From Liquidambar formosana (lineage: Eukaryota; Streptophyta; Magnoliopsida; Saxifragales; Altingiaceae): a DNA stretch of 64,000 bases. The position numbers and the translations under genes were made by a program. Where the stretch lies: NCBI GenBank assembly GCA_039720395.1, contig CM077822.1:22465267-22529266 (forward strand). The letters run 5' to 3'. How positions within the stretch are numbered: the first letter of the stretch is position 1; every line of letters begins with the position of its first letter. Of this stretch, positions 1 to 11,404 are shown one piece after another. Under the pieces are notes generated by a model. It searched no databases. It worked only from the letters and a program-made list of their open reading frames with translations, and was not told where the DNA came from.

Positions 1-302
1 AACTTTGGTCGATGATTCTTTTTGGGAATCGCTAAAAGGAAGAAGAAGATCACAGCAATTTTGAGGAAACCCTATAATCCCATTTATCTAAATAATTTTA
101 ATAACATTTATCTGAATCAGGAATTGAAGGCTTCCCATATTAAGTTCTTTTTTAGCTACTAACAGTGTTAATATCACTGACCAATCAGATTCAACCAAAT
201 CAGTGGTCTTATGTTTTGGTCCTCTAATAGTGGTCCTGTGTATCACTACTCGTCACTAAATATTTTTGCTAAAAAATCAACAAACTATTATCTTATAAAT
301 TA

Positions 303-1743
303 CTAGATATAACACACGTGCGTTGCACGTGAATATTTTTAAATAATATTAGTTATACAAAATAATAAATACATAAAGATTTCATATTTTTTCATAAAAG
401 ATAAAGTTTAAAATTTGAAAGTACAACGAAAGATTAAAAACTCTTTAGATATATATTCAGAATTTTTTTTCTTCATAAAACGGAATATTTAAAGAGTTTA
501 TATTAATATATATTATCATGCAACTTGATAGTTGCTCTAAAAAAAGAATTTGAGTAAAAATATAACTTTAATTTGTTAAGAGTTTGAATTAAAATCTAAC
601 TTTCATTTGTTACCAAATGATAAAAATGTTTATTATGTGTTTCAATTATAGAAACGGTAGATATGTATTTTTTTTAAAAAAATAAGGGTATATTGGTCAT
701 TCAAAAGTTTTTCTGAGATTCAACCTTTTATAGGTAGTATAGATTTGCAGAGCAAAACTTACCAGAGAAGGGAGAAGTCGCCGTTAACCAAAGAAGGGAG
801 AAGTCGCCGTTAATGGAAAGGTGGAGAAAAGGTTGAAACTACTCTTAATGAAGAAAGTGGAATTTACAATCTGACTGTTTATTTATTATATAGGAATTAT
901 AATTTCCGTTTCCTTTGAATTCCTATTTGTATTTTATATATTAAGGTATGTGTTTTAGAATATATTAAGGTATGTATTCTGGCTGTTGTTTTAGAATTAT
1001 AGTTTTCATATTCCTATATATTTCTATTTATTATATAGGAATTATAGTTTCCGTTTCCTTTGAATTCCTATTTGTGTTTTATATATTAAGATATGTGTTT
1101 TATATATTAAGGTATGTGTTTTAGAATTATAGTTTTCATATTGCTATATTTCCTATATTTGCAGAAGGATGGGTAGTTGTGTATTTAAAAATTAAAATAA
1201 GGGTATATTAGTCAATCAAAAGTTTTTTTTACATTCATCTTTTTATAGGTAGTATAGATATAGGAATTATAGTTTCCGTTTCTTTTGAATTCCTATTTGT
1301 GTTTTATATAATAAGATATGTGTTTTCGAATTATAGTTTCTACATTCCTATATATTTCTATTTATTATATATGAATTATAGTTTCCGTTTCCTTTGAATT
1401 CCTATTTGTGTATTATAATTAAAGTATGTGTTTTGAATTCTTATTTGTGTTTTATATATTAAGGTATGTGTTTTAGAATTATAGTTTCCATATTCTTATT
1501 TATTTCTATTTATTATATAGGAATTATAATTTCCGTTTCCTTTGAATTCCTATTTGTGTATTATATATTAAGGTATGTGTTTTATAATATATTGAGGTAT
1601 GCATTTTAGAATTATAATTTCCATATTACTATATTTCCTATATATGCAGAAGGGTGGGTAATTGTGTATTTAAAAATTAAAATAAGGGTATATTAGTCAA
1701 TTAAAAGTTTTTCTTACATTCATCTTTTTATAGGTAGTATAGA
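303..1743 (-). mobile_element. Composite non-autonomous Helitron with three successive 5' ends
   Basis: Read on the minus strand, the 3' end is a hairpin (CACGTGCAACGCACGTG) followed 8 nt later by CTAG at 306-303 and then T, the classic Helitron 3' structure. The 5' end reads A then TCTATACTACCTATAAAA, as in other copies in this window. That 5' end occurs three times: at 743, 1258 and 1743. The shortest unit (303-743) is a 441-bp element. The longer ones add AT-rich tandem repeats. No Rep/helicase coding is present. Insertion between A and T without target duplication fits Helitrons. Seen: termini and repeats. Inferred: mobilisation by an autonomous Helitron elsewhere. Confidence 0.8.
885..1640. 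repeat. Degenerate tandem repeat inside the Helitron
   Basis: A unit of roughly 110-140 bp recurs about five times. It is recognisable by TATAGGAATTATAGTTTCC, TTTGAATTCCTATTTGTG and TTAAGGTATGTGTTTTAGAA blocks. Related sequence appears in the Helitrons near 27.3, 52.4, 54.5 and 61.8 kb, so this is the body of the same Helitron family, amplified in place. Confidence 0.7.
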
Positions 1744-1994
1744 TAAAAGCACATTTTTTGGTCATTTGACAATCCTCATACAATCCGCCCAAACCATTAG
1801 TTTAAAACTGCCAAAAAATTCAATCAATCCTCTGATTTTTAGGATCAACGGTTTGGCGATGGATTGAAAAATTTTCAAATGGCCCTTGACAGGTTGGTTG
1901 ATGATTTCTCTCATAACTGCTCCGAACCAACCCGCATACACCCCTATGCTTGTGGGTTACCCCAAAAAAAATGCCTCAACCCATTGGTAAGGAT

Positions 1995-2204
1995 CATAGA
2001 AATGAAAAAAGGCCTCGACAATCTTAAAAATGATTTTGTAACCCACATTGATTAAGCTTATGGGTCTATACTGAGCAATCTTGTTTGCGCTCTGGAATTA
2101 AAGCGATGATTGATGAAGGCTGTATCGGATCCTGGTGCTTTGAGAGATTGCATTTCCAAGACCGTATTGCGCACCTCCTCCGCTGTTGGAATGCAGCAAG
2201 CTAA
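1995..2204 (-). pseudogene. LINE reverse-transcriptase fragment
   Basis: The minus-strand translation gives IPTAEEVRNTVLEMQSLKAP and then, in a shifted frame, YRPISLINVGYKIIFKIV. Both are hallmark blocks at the N-terminal edge of plant non-LTR reverse transcriptases (the usual forms are ...MKPxKAPGPDG and YRPISLCNVxYKIISK). The stretch that normally separates them is mostly missing and a frameshift lies between. No catalytic motif, tail or TSD is visible. It is a small, deleted relic, separate from the LINEs at 6.7 and 55.4 kb. Confidence 0.7.
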
Positions 2205-2414
2205 AAAATAGGCAGATCGATCAAATACAAAACAACCCACATGGAAGAAACAGCAAAAATAATTGAAGCATATTTTATTTTGGCAACATTTTGCCCTCGA
2301 GTGACTTGGAAAGTGTGACATTCAAAATAGGGACGCAAGCATACTGACATTGGCATGGGTTTGATAAACCAATGCCCACTTATTCATGAACTTCCAGTCA
2401 TAGCCGCCATATCA

Positions 2415-2661
2415 TTTTTTTCTTTTTCCCGTGATGACAGGGAACCTCCGGCCCACTCCGTTGACCATTCCTGGGACCAAGGTCCCTGCTACCTACAACC
2501 TCCAGCAAGCCATAGGTATTGGGACTCGAAACCAAGCTGGGACCAAGGTAAACACCTGGCTACCTACAACCTCCCGCAAGCCATAGGTATTGGGACTCGA
2601 AACCAAGATACCAAAGTATAATACCCCAAAAGGCTTGCCAATTGAGCTGCCCATGCAGGTT
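2415..2661 (-). mobile_element. tRNA-derived SINE with internal duplication
   Basis: On the minus strand it starts just inside an 8-bp target duplication CCATATCA (2662-2669, repeated at 2407-2414). It shows an A-box-like TGGGCAGCTCAATTGG and a B-box-like GGTTTCGAGTCCC, and ends in an A-rich tail (T-rich at 2415-2430 on the plus strand). The B-box region and the following ~70 bp are present twice (about 2475-2535 and 2545-2605). Termini, Pol III boxes and TSD are seen. The family name is unknown. Confidence 0.75.
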
Positions 2662-2669
2662 CCATATCA

Positions 2670-3220
2670 AAATTTATTGCAGAGTGAAAGGTAGGTGACT
2701 CCCAGAATTCGTTTTAACTCAGATACAGTATAGAGATCCATAAAACCTGGTCAAACCGCTTCAGGTAACACCTTCGAGCTATTTTATTCTTTCACCCATT
2801 CTCTCTAATCCTGCAACCCTTTCCTTTTTCCCTCATCACCTGTCATGATGATTCCATCCACATGAAACTATGACAGTAGGAGATAGAATTGGACCCTAAT
2901 CCCACAGGTACAGATAACTTCAAAAACACATGTATACAACAAGTTCACAGCTATGCTAAATTCATATCAAGAAAACAAACACAAATCGCACAAAAGAGGA
3001 ATGACAGATATCACATTAACAATTAACAAAGTATAGATGATCCAGAAAACCATCACAGTTACGGGGGTGGGAAGATAGAGGAGAATTAAGGTTTTTTCTT
3101 TGCAGAAAGTGACCCCTACTCCCCACCAATAGTACTTCATTAGCTATTAATGCCATGGATAATCAATCACCTATGAGGTTGAAACAACTATCTCAGGTTT
3201 TTATTTGCTATAGAAAAGCC
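2670..3220. other. Downstream flank of the SKP1-like gene
   Basis: No gene or terminal repeat was recognised. On the minus strand this is the 3' flank of the SKP1-like gene and would hold its 3' UTR. I could not place a polyadenylation site with confidence. Confidence 0.3.
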
Positions 3221-3373
3221 CTATTGTTTCTCCAATTGATCACTCTCCTCTTCCTCCAAGATCCAATCCCAGTCTGGTTCTTCATCATTTCCCCAATTTA
3301 GTGGGGAGATCTTCTCCAACATAGCGCAGGAAGTCAGATCCAGCAGACTCTTGATATTCAGATACTCTGCAGC
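3221..3373 (-). CDS. SKP1: SKP1-like last exon, divergent C-terminus
   Basis: Fifty codons plus a stop follow a good 3' splice site (T-rich tract, TTTCCAG at 3380-3374). The start (AAEYLNIKSLLDLT) is a close match to plant SKP1. After SCAMLEKI it departs from the family: the usual KGKTPEEIRxxFNIKND block, which builds the F-box-binding helices, is missing, and the exon ends in an acidic tail (WGNDEEPDWDW, LEEEESD) instead of the normal ENQWAFE end. Either the family block was deleted or the reading frame drifted after loss of function. Confidence 0.75.
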   Translation of the reverse strand, partial: AAEYLNIKSLLDLTSCAMLEKISPLNWGNDEEPDWDWILEEEESDQLEKQ

Positions 3374-3639
3374 CTGGAAATGAAAGAGACCAACAAAAAA
3401 AAAATAAAAAATAAAAACAAAATGAGTTCTTTCCAATATTGTATTTGAAGTACCTATATAATAGCATTTCATGAAGATGCAACGATGATAAGTAATTACT
3501 CAATAAATTTGATGGAAATAGGACTTCCATTGTCCACATTCATTGTATGCTCTTCCATACCATACTTAGTAAAAACTATGGTAGGTATTTAAACTTGATT
3601 CAGTTTGCCCCTTACATTTGTTGTTGAGTTGCTCTCTAA

Positions 3640-3963
3640 TTGCCTTCCACTTTAAAGTATGTCATAAATTCCCCAGCATGAATCATATGTGAATGCCTTA
3701 TTTTTTTCAAATTGTTGATACATGCCTCTTGCCTTAGCATTCGGTTGGGAACAGAAACAAATGCATACGCATTCCCAAAGCACTGAATGCCTCTGACTAC
3801 TACCCACAATTGGGTCTTCAAAGATGGCTAAATAAGATCTACACAAGGCTTCATCTTCCATTACACTAAATGCTTTACCACAAACATTGGCTTTTTCACA
3901 AATAATTTGCATGCCATGAGACACTTCTAAAGTTGGGTATTCAAATATTTGGTACTCATCCAT
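3640..3963 (-). pseudogene. PIF/Harbinger Myb/SANT-like protein remnant
   Basis: From an ATG at 3963 the minus strand encodes GKAFSVMEDEALCRSYLAIF, DPIVGSSQRHSVLWE and, near the end, KNKAFTYDSCWGIYDIL. This order matches the Myb/SANT-like second protein of plant PIF/Harbinger transposons. The central helical region is largely missing and two frames alternate, so it is a deleted relic of about 100 residues. It lies 270 bp upstream of SKP1 exon 2, inside the intron. A Harbinger-type outer motif (GAGCATCTCCAGCCCTTACT on the minus strand) lies at about 4815-4835. The other end was not found. Confidence 0.6.
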
Positions 3964-4231
3964 TGTTTGAAAATAATTAATAAAAATAACTACTAAAAAA
4001 AAACACCTTTTTAGAACAATTTAAAATAGAACATGAAATGCAAATTGAATAGTAGTCTATGAAGGAAAATAGAGGAGTTTGAGAACGAGCTTGTGGTGAA
4101 AAAAAATGAGCTTCCGTGTTTGCAATTTATAGAGGAAAAAAATGACCCTTTTTTTCTTTTACAGTTCATCTGTTGGCAGAAGCACATCTGCTGATGGCAG
4201 AACCTGACACAAGATCTCAGCAAATTAGAAG

Positions 4232-4265
4232 GTGAAAAGCAGACATCACATCTCTCCCTCTCTCA

Positions 4266-4305
<40 letters not shown>

Positions 4306-4590
4306 CTTGTCCATTTTACCGTTGAGTTCTGCCACAAGATCTCAGCAAAATCTGCCCAGAAATTCTGATCTCTCTATGTTCATCTCCCTTTCTCTTGTAC
4401 TCTCTCTATTTATCTTCCTATCTCAATTTCTTCTTGTTCGCAAACCCGAGAATCAAACCCTAGAAATTCTGAACTCTCTCTTTCTTTCCCTTTCTCTTGC
4501 TCTCTCTCTCTCTCTCTCTCTGTTTCTCTTGCTCTCTATGTCTTCATATTCTCTCCAAACCCTAGAAATTCGTTCCTCTAATTGAATCGC
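4232..4590. repeat. CT-rich leader-like stretch with (TC)n microsatellites
   Basis: Pure TC runs at about 4268-4303 and 4499-4522 sit in a pyrimidine-rich tract with AAACCCTAGAAATTC repeated twice. The composition is that of a plant 5' UTR and may be a captured promoter-leader piece in the Harbinger-like element. The open frame through it is low-complexity and not a gene. Confidence 0.5.
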
Positions 4591-4593
4591 ACC

Positions 4594-5350
4594 TCACTGC
4601 CGGCGGCTCCATTGCAGCTCTGGCAACTCCATTTTAGTTCCGATGGCTTCAACACAAAAAAGGAAAAAGGGGACCTTAGATTTGAGTATGGTTTTGATGT
4701 CCCCCTGATTTGGGGAAGAATTTGAGTATCCCCTAATTTGATATGGATTTGAATATAGGGTTATAGAGGATTTTTGGCCTTTTTTACTCAAATTTGAATT
4801 TGATATAGTTTTTGAGTAAGGGCTGGAGATGCTCTTACCACTATGAAATATCTTCCCTCTTACTGGAAAGTGGCCAAACTGGCCACCAACACAAAGACAA
4901 ATAAAAATAAAAATAAAAATCCAGCCCACTTTATAGAGTGCTGCTTTATAGAGGAATGACATGGCAGAAGGTAAGTAAACAAATTCAAAATGCACATCCA
5001 AATTTGAAATCCTCCCATTCTTGAACTGACCAAAATACCCCTATACTGTTTTCAAACCAATTGAATTCCAAAAAAAAACTTCAATTCTACATAATCGTTT
5101 TCTATAATAACATTTTTGAAATCTCCTAGTAATACCTTTGAAACAAGACCCATGCTGAATATGAATTGTGAGAACAAAAAATTCAAGATAAGTTCGGGAA
5201 AATAAAGTTAAGTTTTCAACTTAATGAATTTCTGGAAAAATCAAGTTAACTTCATTGCCGATGATTAACAATTGTATATATCAACTCGATCTGAAAATAA
5301 AATAACATAAACTTGATTTCCCAACGATCAAAATCAAATTAATATTAACG
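4594..5350. other. Intronic DNA with Harbinger-like end, no gene
   Basis: The stretch 4680-4840 has repeated TTTGAGTAxxG/TTGATATGG subterminal motifs ending in a Harbinger-like terminus. From about 5170 to 5350 a TCAAGTTAA-type motif recurs. The same motif continues at 10340-10500, so the solo LTR at 5353 inserted into a TCAAGTT-rich repeat. Confidence 0.4.
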
Positions 5351-6734
5351 TTGTAACACCCGTGTCATTTAATTAGATTTAATTGCATGATCATTAGTTA
5401 ATTTGCTGGGTATTATCTTGCAGGTGCATTACACATGACATTTATGATGATATTGAAAGTGTATGACATGTGGTTGATTGTCTTTTTGCATGATATATGT
5501 GATGAATATGTATCGATAACATTTATGTGCAATTCCATTTGAATTTGGGCAAAATCAGCAGGTCCTGATCGATCGGGGTGGTTAAATTTCAGGCAGAAGC
5601 TACTCCTGCCAGCTCGATCAGATTGGGGCATGCCATAATTTTTTTTTTAGGGAGAATGACAAAATGTTGGGTTCAGATAAAAATAAATCTAAAAAATGGT
5701 GAAAATTATCATATTTCATTTAGAAGGGTGATAATGAACTTTAATTCCCAAAAGAGAGGATTTGTTGTTTAAAATTCAATAATTCACATTCTATCCTTAC
5801 ATCTAAAATACTCTCTTTTATGAGGTTCTCCTCTCTCCAAATTCAAAGGACCCCTAACAATAATTCCAAAAAACCTATCACATTTATTTTCAAGTAAAAT
5901 AATAATAACTTATATTATGGGAAGTGATGTTAAAATATAATCTCTCCACATAGGACTTAAATCTGATTTTTTTAGAGGGAAACTCATAGAGAGTGAATGA
6001 GGAAGAGAGAGTTAGAGAGAGAGAGTGAGGACAGTTTGGGGAGAGGAGAGAGAATGGCCTTGCATGTGGGTTTTTGGGGCTGATCTTCATGCTTGGAACT
6101 TTGTAGCAGCTGTTCTTGGGACTTCTCTTCACTCTCGCATTCTCAACCACAAATTCGGAGCTTAGTTCTTGAAGTGTGGAGCTCATTCTCACGTCCTAGG
6201 CTTGGATTCTACCCTCCCAATACATTTTTACTACCCTTTGTTTGTCATTTTTGAGGTTGGTGTAATTTTCTTGGGTTTTTAACCTTAGGAATGATAATGG
6301 GGCAAGGTATAACCTCTTATATGTTGAATATAATCCTTAAAAGCAGGAGCCTTCTATTAAGGGTGCCGTTCCTGCTTTAGAATCTTGATTCCGCGCTCCC
6401 AAGTCGAAACCTTGTAAGAACCTCGATTCTTTGTCTTAAGAATCTCGATGACAGAAACTTGTAATGGAGGAGGAAGTCAAGGCCATAACCCATCCCCCTT
6501 TTCCCAACTAAACTCTTCTTAACTTTATCTAAAATAGAAATATTATTATTATAATAATAAGATTCCCATTGAATCATATCAGACTAATGTTTACTTATCA
6601 AAAGAGAGAGTAAAAGCATGCTCTCTCTTTCTCTACATTAGTGTGGCTTCTCAAAAGAACACTCTTTTGCAAATTTTTTTTTTGTTTCTAATGAACTATA
6701 AAATTTTTCTTGAATTTTCTCTATAATTTTTTTT

Positions 6735-7975
6735 TATAAGGTAATAATTTTATATCAAAAGAAGAGAGATTCAAAGTCACTCCTATACACTAGGAGTATA
6801 CGGCAAAAATCTACAAAGAGAGGCCATCTAAGAACTCTCTAAGGGGTTTCCTGTTACAAAAATCTTCCGGCTCCCCCCAAGCAAACAAAAAATCGAAAAC
6901 CTGATTCTTTAACACCTGTACCAAAGATTCCTCATTAGAGAAAGTCCTACTATTTCTCTCCTTCCACAGCACCCAAATAATAGCATGCGGAACGAGCCTC
7001 AGAACAGCCAAACCCAATTTATTGGGACTATTGCACCGACAAGACTTCATAACCTGAATCACCCTCCTTGGCATAACCCAATGCAAACCAAAAAAACCAA
7101 GGCAGGCATCCCACGCCTCCCTAGCTACCAAACAGTGAAGCAACAAATGATCAACCGTTTCCATCTCCCTATTGCAGAGGGTACATCTATTAGTCAGCTG
7201 GAAACCTCTTTTTTGCAGGTTGTCAATAGTTACGCACTTACCCCAGCAGGCAGTCCAAGTAAAAAAAGAGACTCTCATGGGAACCTTAGGAGCCCAAAGC
7301 CTAAAAACAGGGAACTTTGGGCCATCACAGTGCTGTAGAGAGCGAAAAAGACTTTTAACCGAAAACCTACCATTCCTCCCTTTCGACCACTCAATTCCGT
7401 CTTCACCCCCTTGAACCACCTTAACTGCATAGATTTTTTCAAGAAAACTCATCAACCCTTCAAGTTCCCAATCGTGAAAATTTCTGACAAAAGTAACCTC
7501 CCAGGAGGGAGAGTCATTGGACCACCTCAAGTAGTCCGCAACCCAGGCCCTTTTATTGACAGCAATTCCAAAAAGAGTAGGGAATACCCCACACAAAGGC
7601 CTTTCACCACACCAAACATCAGTCCAAAATCTAATAGAGTTTCCCTCTCTGACTTTAAAGCTAATTCCTTTACCAAAATTAACCCACTCCCTGCTAATGG
7701 ACTTCCAAAGACCCATCCCATACGGACTTCTGGAAGCCCCCTTCCTCATAGCCAACCTTCCATTCCACCACTTTCCTCTGTAAAGCCTCTTTTTCAGTAG
7801 CAAATCTCCATAGCCATTTACCAAGCAAAGCCTCATTCATTACACTTAAGCGCCTTAAACCCAACCCACACTCACTTTTGGGAGAACAGACCGATTTCCA
7901 ATCAACTAAATGCAGTTTTTTCTCATCGCCTAACCCTGCCCACCCTCTCCTTCCTCAGTTTTTTCACTATAATTT
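6735..7975 (-). pseudogene. 5'-truncated LINE: zf-RVT end of ORF2
   Basis: The minus strand encodes the end of a plant L1-type ORF2. It starts with LGDEKKLHLVDW and SPKSECGLGLRRLSVMNEAL, then changes frame near 7740-7800. It continues GMGLWKSISREW, RFWTDVWCG and the zinc-finger RVT block with FRLWAPKVPMRVSFFTW, RCTLCNREMETVDHLLLHC and FVW/ALWKERN-like residues, ending at the stop at 6811. It lacks endonuclease, RT core and RNase H. An A-rich tail (T9 at 6728-6736) follows. CTATAATTT occurs next to the tail (6720) and at the truncated end (about 7963) and may be the TSD. This is a different subfamily from the LINE at 55.4 kb, which ends in RNase H. Confidence 0.8.
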
Positions 7976-8027
7976 CATCCCACAAAATATCATATTAAGG
8001 TAACATAACATATATATATATATATAT

Positions 8028-8969
8028 AGCTGACTGGAAGTTATATTAGCTGCGCAAATCTCAGCCATTCATTTCTTTTAAGTGGCATCCAACGGCTGTG
8101 ATAAAAAAGAACCACATCTGGATCTCTCACCCGGATCAACCCGCTAACATACACACCCTCCCTTTCACAATCGTCTAAGATCTTAAAAACCAAACACGAA
8201 GCCCTCAGCCTCCTCTGCCTTTCATAGCCGCGAAGAAGCTCACTATCAACGAAGTGCTCTCCGTCACAGCCTTACCAGTTTGGCAACTCACCTCACGCTC
8301 TCCCTCACCTTCACGCTCTCCCTTCACACTGTCAGCAAATTGGTGCGGCTTCATGGTTAGCCCCGTTCAGATCTGACCCCCTTCCCTTTCCACAACCCTT
8401 TCCTTCTCACATCCGGCAGATCCGGTGAAGCACACCGCTCTGGCTTCTTCTTCCTTTTTTGTTTTTTTGTTTTTTTTTTCGTTTCTCTACAAACCCTCAC
8501 ATGGTTGGGCAAAATGGATACCAAAAGAAAAGAAAAAAAAAAGGGCAGGGGGAGGGGGGGCCATGGATGCCGACGTCCAAGGTCTCCTTCCTTCTTCTTT
8601 GTTTTTTATTTTTATTTTTTTATTTTGGTAAAATCCAAATCTGCTGAATGGCTTGCTTTGTTTTTTTTTTTTTTTTTTTTTTTTTTTGGTAAAAACCACG
8701 TCCAAATATGATTCTTGAGTTTAAAGAAAGAGGGAAAAAAAAGGCGGAGAGGGCAGCCATAGGCACCCCATTCAGATCTGACTCACCGACGTTGTAGCTT
8801 CGCCAGACTGATAAGGGGCAGTGTTTGTTACAGCACTAAAGGTGTGTTTGTAAGCGGGTCGATCCAGTGAGAGATCCAGGTGTGGCTCTTTTTCATCACA
8901 GCCGTTGGATGCCACTTAAAAGAAATGAATGGCCGAGATTTGCACAGCTAATATAACTTCCAATCAGCT
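8028..8969. mobile_element. Non-autonomous TIR element with ~130-bp terminal repeats
   Basis: The left end AGCTGACTGGAAGTTATATT and the right end, read in reverse, AGCTGATTGGAAGTTATATT start inverted repeats of about 130 bp. These include AAGTGGCATCCAACGGCTGTGA and CCACATCTGGATCTCTCAC. The interior (8150-8850) is CT-rich with poly-T runs and two CAGATCTGA blocks but no credible coding region. Both ends are flanked by (TA)n, so the TSD cannot be read. TIR length suggests a MULE derivative; the family is not certain. Confidence 0.75.
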
Positions 8970-9499
8970 AGAGCTAACTAGAACAGATCTGTATATATAT
9001 ATATTCCACCAACACTTCCTAGACGCCCTAAACTTTTGACTCTTTTATGTTCCCCACCCCCGCTCTCGCCCCTAACCCAACCCCTGTTGCCACTCTTGCC
9101 CCTGACCCAGCCCCCACTCCCGCTTCATGCTTCTATGATATATCTATGCTTTGGAATATTTATAGTTTTACATAATTTTTGGTATATTATTATGTAATTT
9201 CTGAAAGTACATGTATGGGGGGTATAGTATTTACACTCACATGTTAGGTTTACTGGGCTTGGGAGTATATTGATCTTATAATTATGTTGGATTGACGTAT
9301 ATTTATCCTATACATGTAGAAATTAATGTTGGTCTGTATTCCAAATGTATTATATAGCCTAACTATATTTTATAATTGTTAGAAATTATGCATACAAGTT
9401 TTCTGAGTATATTGAAATGCATTGGAATTTTATATGCATTTTCGCATCATCATTGGCATAATAATGCATGAAATGAAATTAATTAAATAATTGATAAAA

Positions 9500-9690
9500 G
9501 TATTAAGGGGTCATTGGAGTTGGACCACTACGGTCATAGGACGTCTTGCTGTATTTTTCACTCTTTTGATCCTGGCTACTGTGGTCCCCATACAAAATGT
9601 CTTGCTGTGTACCCGAATAAAGGCTACTACAGTCCCAAGTAAGGATGTCGTGCTGTATTGCCCTCTTAGGGGTTGCGTTTTAAATCTCCC
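9500..9690. repeat. Three degenerate ~60-bp units in the LTR
   Basis: The pattern ACTACGGTC...GACGTCTTGCTGTAT recurs about three times with CTACTGTGGTC and CTACTACAGTC variants. It lies in the LTR downstream half. The open frame across it is a by-product of the repeats and not a recognised protein. Confidence 0.5.
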
Positions 9691-10340
9691 GTTTCCGTGC
9701 GATGACTCCTGCAGGAGTTGTTTGCTAATTGAGGAATTATGTAAAACGGACATGGCGTCTCATTCACACTCATTGCATAGTACTGGCATAAATTGTATTT
9801 TATTAGAATGATTTTACTTGGTTTGTATTATCATGCTTTGATTAATTTCATATGAATATTATATCTAATGAGTTTTATACTCACCCCTATTTTTATAAAT
9901 ACTTTTCAGATAATCATAGAGCTGGGGAGACTTTGCCTTGAGGCAATATGATTGGACCGGATTAATTATGTTATGATATGCCACTATGAACAATTTATGT
10001 TATGGATTAGATGCTTTAATTACTATGGGATTGTATTAATTAAATATTTTCTATTCGGCCAATGTGCATTAGACATGTAATATTTTAATTATGTAGGTTT
10101 CTTTTATATGGATTATGATGCATCTGATGATACCAAATGTGGATGACAGATCACTATTATGATATTTCAACAAGTTTATTATAGTATGTCCCATTTTACG
10201 GATGGGTAATGCCAAAATTTTTATAAAATCATAGGTTTTTCAACATGTGTCGTCCACGCCAAATTCGAATTATTTGTTTAAAATAAAATGGTTTTATTAT
10301 CTTTGATCCCGGCTTAATTAATTTGGATCGTGACAAATGT

Positions 10341-11400
10341 GATTTCAAAAAATTCAAGTTAAAATTCAAGTGAAATGAAATTAAATCAAGTCAACATTAA
10401 CTTCCCCAAAATCATGTTAAAAGTCACTTAAAATCAAGTTAAATTTTATATAATTTCCTAGAAATCAAGGAAAAATCAAGTTAAAATTAACTTGAAAATT
10501 CAGTAAAGTTAATGGAAGCTAAAAATTGACACGAATTTTAAAAATCAAGAAAAAACAAAAACGAACATCACGAGAAAAATATTCCCAACTTCCACCAAAA
10601 ATCAGTACAAATTCAATGGTATCATCTACAAAGGAAAAAATTCAAAAACCAAAAATAAAAGGTGAAGAAGCAACACCAGATCTGAGGAATGACACCATGG
10701 CTACCTTACCATCAAGCTTCCCTCATAGTCGACATCACCTTGGGGAAAGAGTTCGGGCTCAAAACAAGCCTTCATCTCTGGTGAATTTTCTTGCTGATGA
10801 CAAGCCTCCATTTCTGGCAAGGCTTGTCGCAATTGAGAAGCTTTTTCATCTAATCCGAACTCACAACCACCCACCTCGAAACTTTTCAATCAGATCTGAT
10901 AGATTTGACCCAATCTAACTAGATCTAGCCTCTCCTCCGCCTTCCATAATTTTCTCCATCTTCATCTTCAAACCCCAAAATCATTCCGACCAATGGCCCT
11001 GAGCTATGACACTAATTCCAGTAGGAGTAGCCTCTTTCACTCTATTTTGTCCGTTTCAGCACCTGCAACTCCAGCCATCAAATCTACCAGTGCTAGCTTT
11101 TTAATCTTCTTTTTGTCATTTTCAACACCAGTAAATTCGGCAGCAATGGCCACCTCAAGCAGACCCAAGAAGAAAGAAACATGGAGGCATCCTCTGGATA
11201 ATTGCTGGAACCTGTGTCAAGCATGGAGAGAGGGAGGAGAGAGATGATGGAGAGATATGAAGCTTCTTGAAGAAGCTGGACTGCCCGAATTTTATTTTGT
11301 TAAATTTTGCCCTTGGCTAGCCAAGTCGTCTAACATCAGTCTATATTTTTAAGTGCATATCATTTTCCAACTTTATAAGTTGTGACACTTCCAACCAACA
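10341..11400. other. Intronic DNA, no recognised gene
   Basis: A TCAAGTT-rich repeat (10341-10500) is followed by a less AT-rich stretch (10680-11260) with several ORFs of 60-130 codons on both strands. None resembles a family I recognise. It may be a transposon or captured-gene remnant. Confidence 0.3.
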
Positions 11401-11404
11401 CTTT

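Larger units (their letters stand above)
5353..10335. mobile_element. Probable solo LTR, heavily interrupted
   Basis: Begins TGTAACACCCGTGTCATT, a start common in plant Ty3/gypsy-like LTRs, and ends GGATCGTGACA. The flanks are AACGT (5348-5352) and AATGT (10336-10340), a 5-bp TSD with one C-to-T difference at a CpG. TCAAGTT-rich sequence continues on both sides. No gag-pol coding is seen inside, so a solo LTR is the simplest reading. It contains a LINE fragment (6735-7975), a TIR element (8028-8969) and probably other insertions near 5640-5900, so its own length is much less than the 5 kb span. Orientation is likely plus. Confidence 0.5.

Noticed and set aside
2415..2661. A tRNA gene on the minus strand
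   Set aside because: Pol III box motifs are present but no cloverleaf, and the unit has SINE tail and TSD.
4232..4585. 117-codon ORF that looks like a signal peptide/membrane protein
   Set aside because: Hydrophobic Ser-Leu runs come from the (TC)n repeat.
6985..7800. Plus-strand ORFs of 75-129 codons
   Set aside because: Antisense shadows of the LINE zf-RVT fragment, which has clear motifs on the minus strand.
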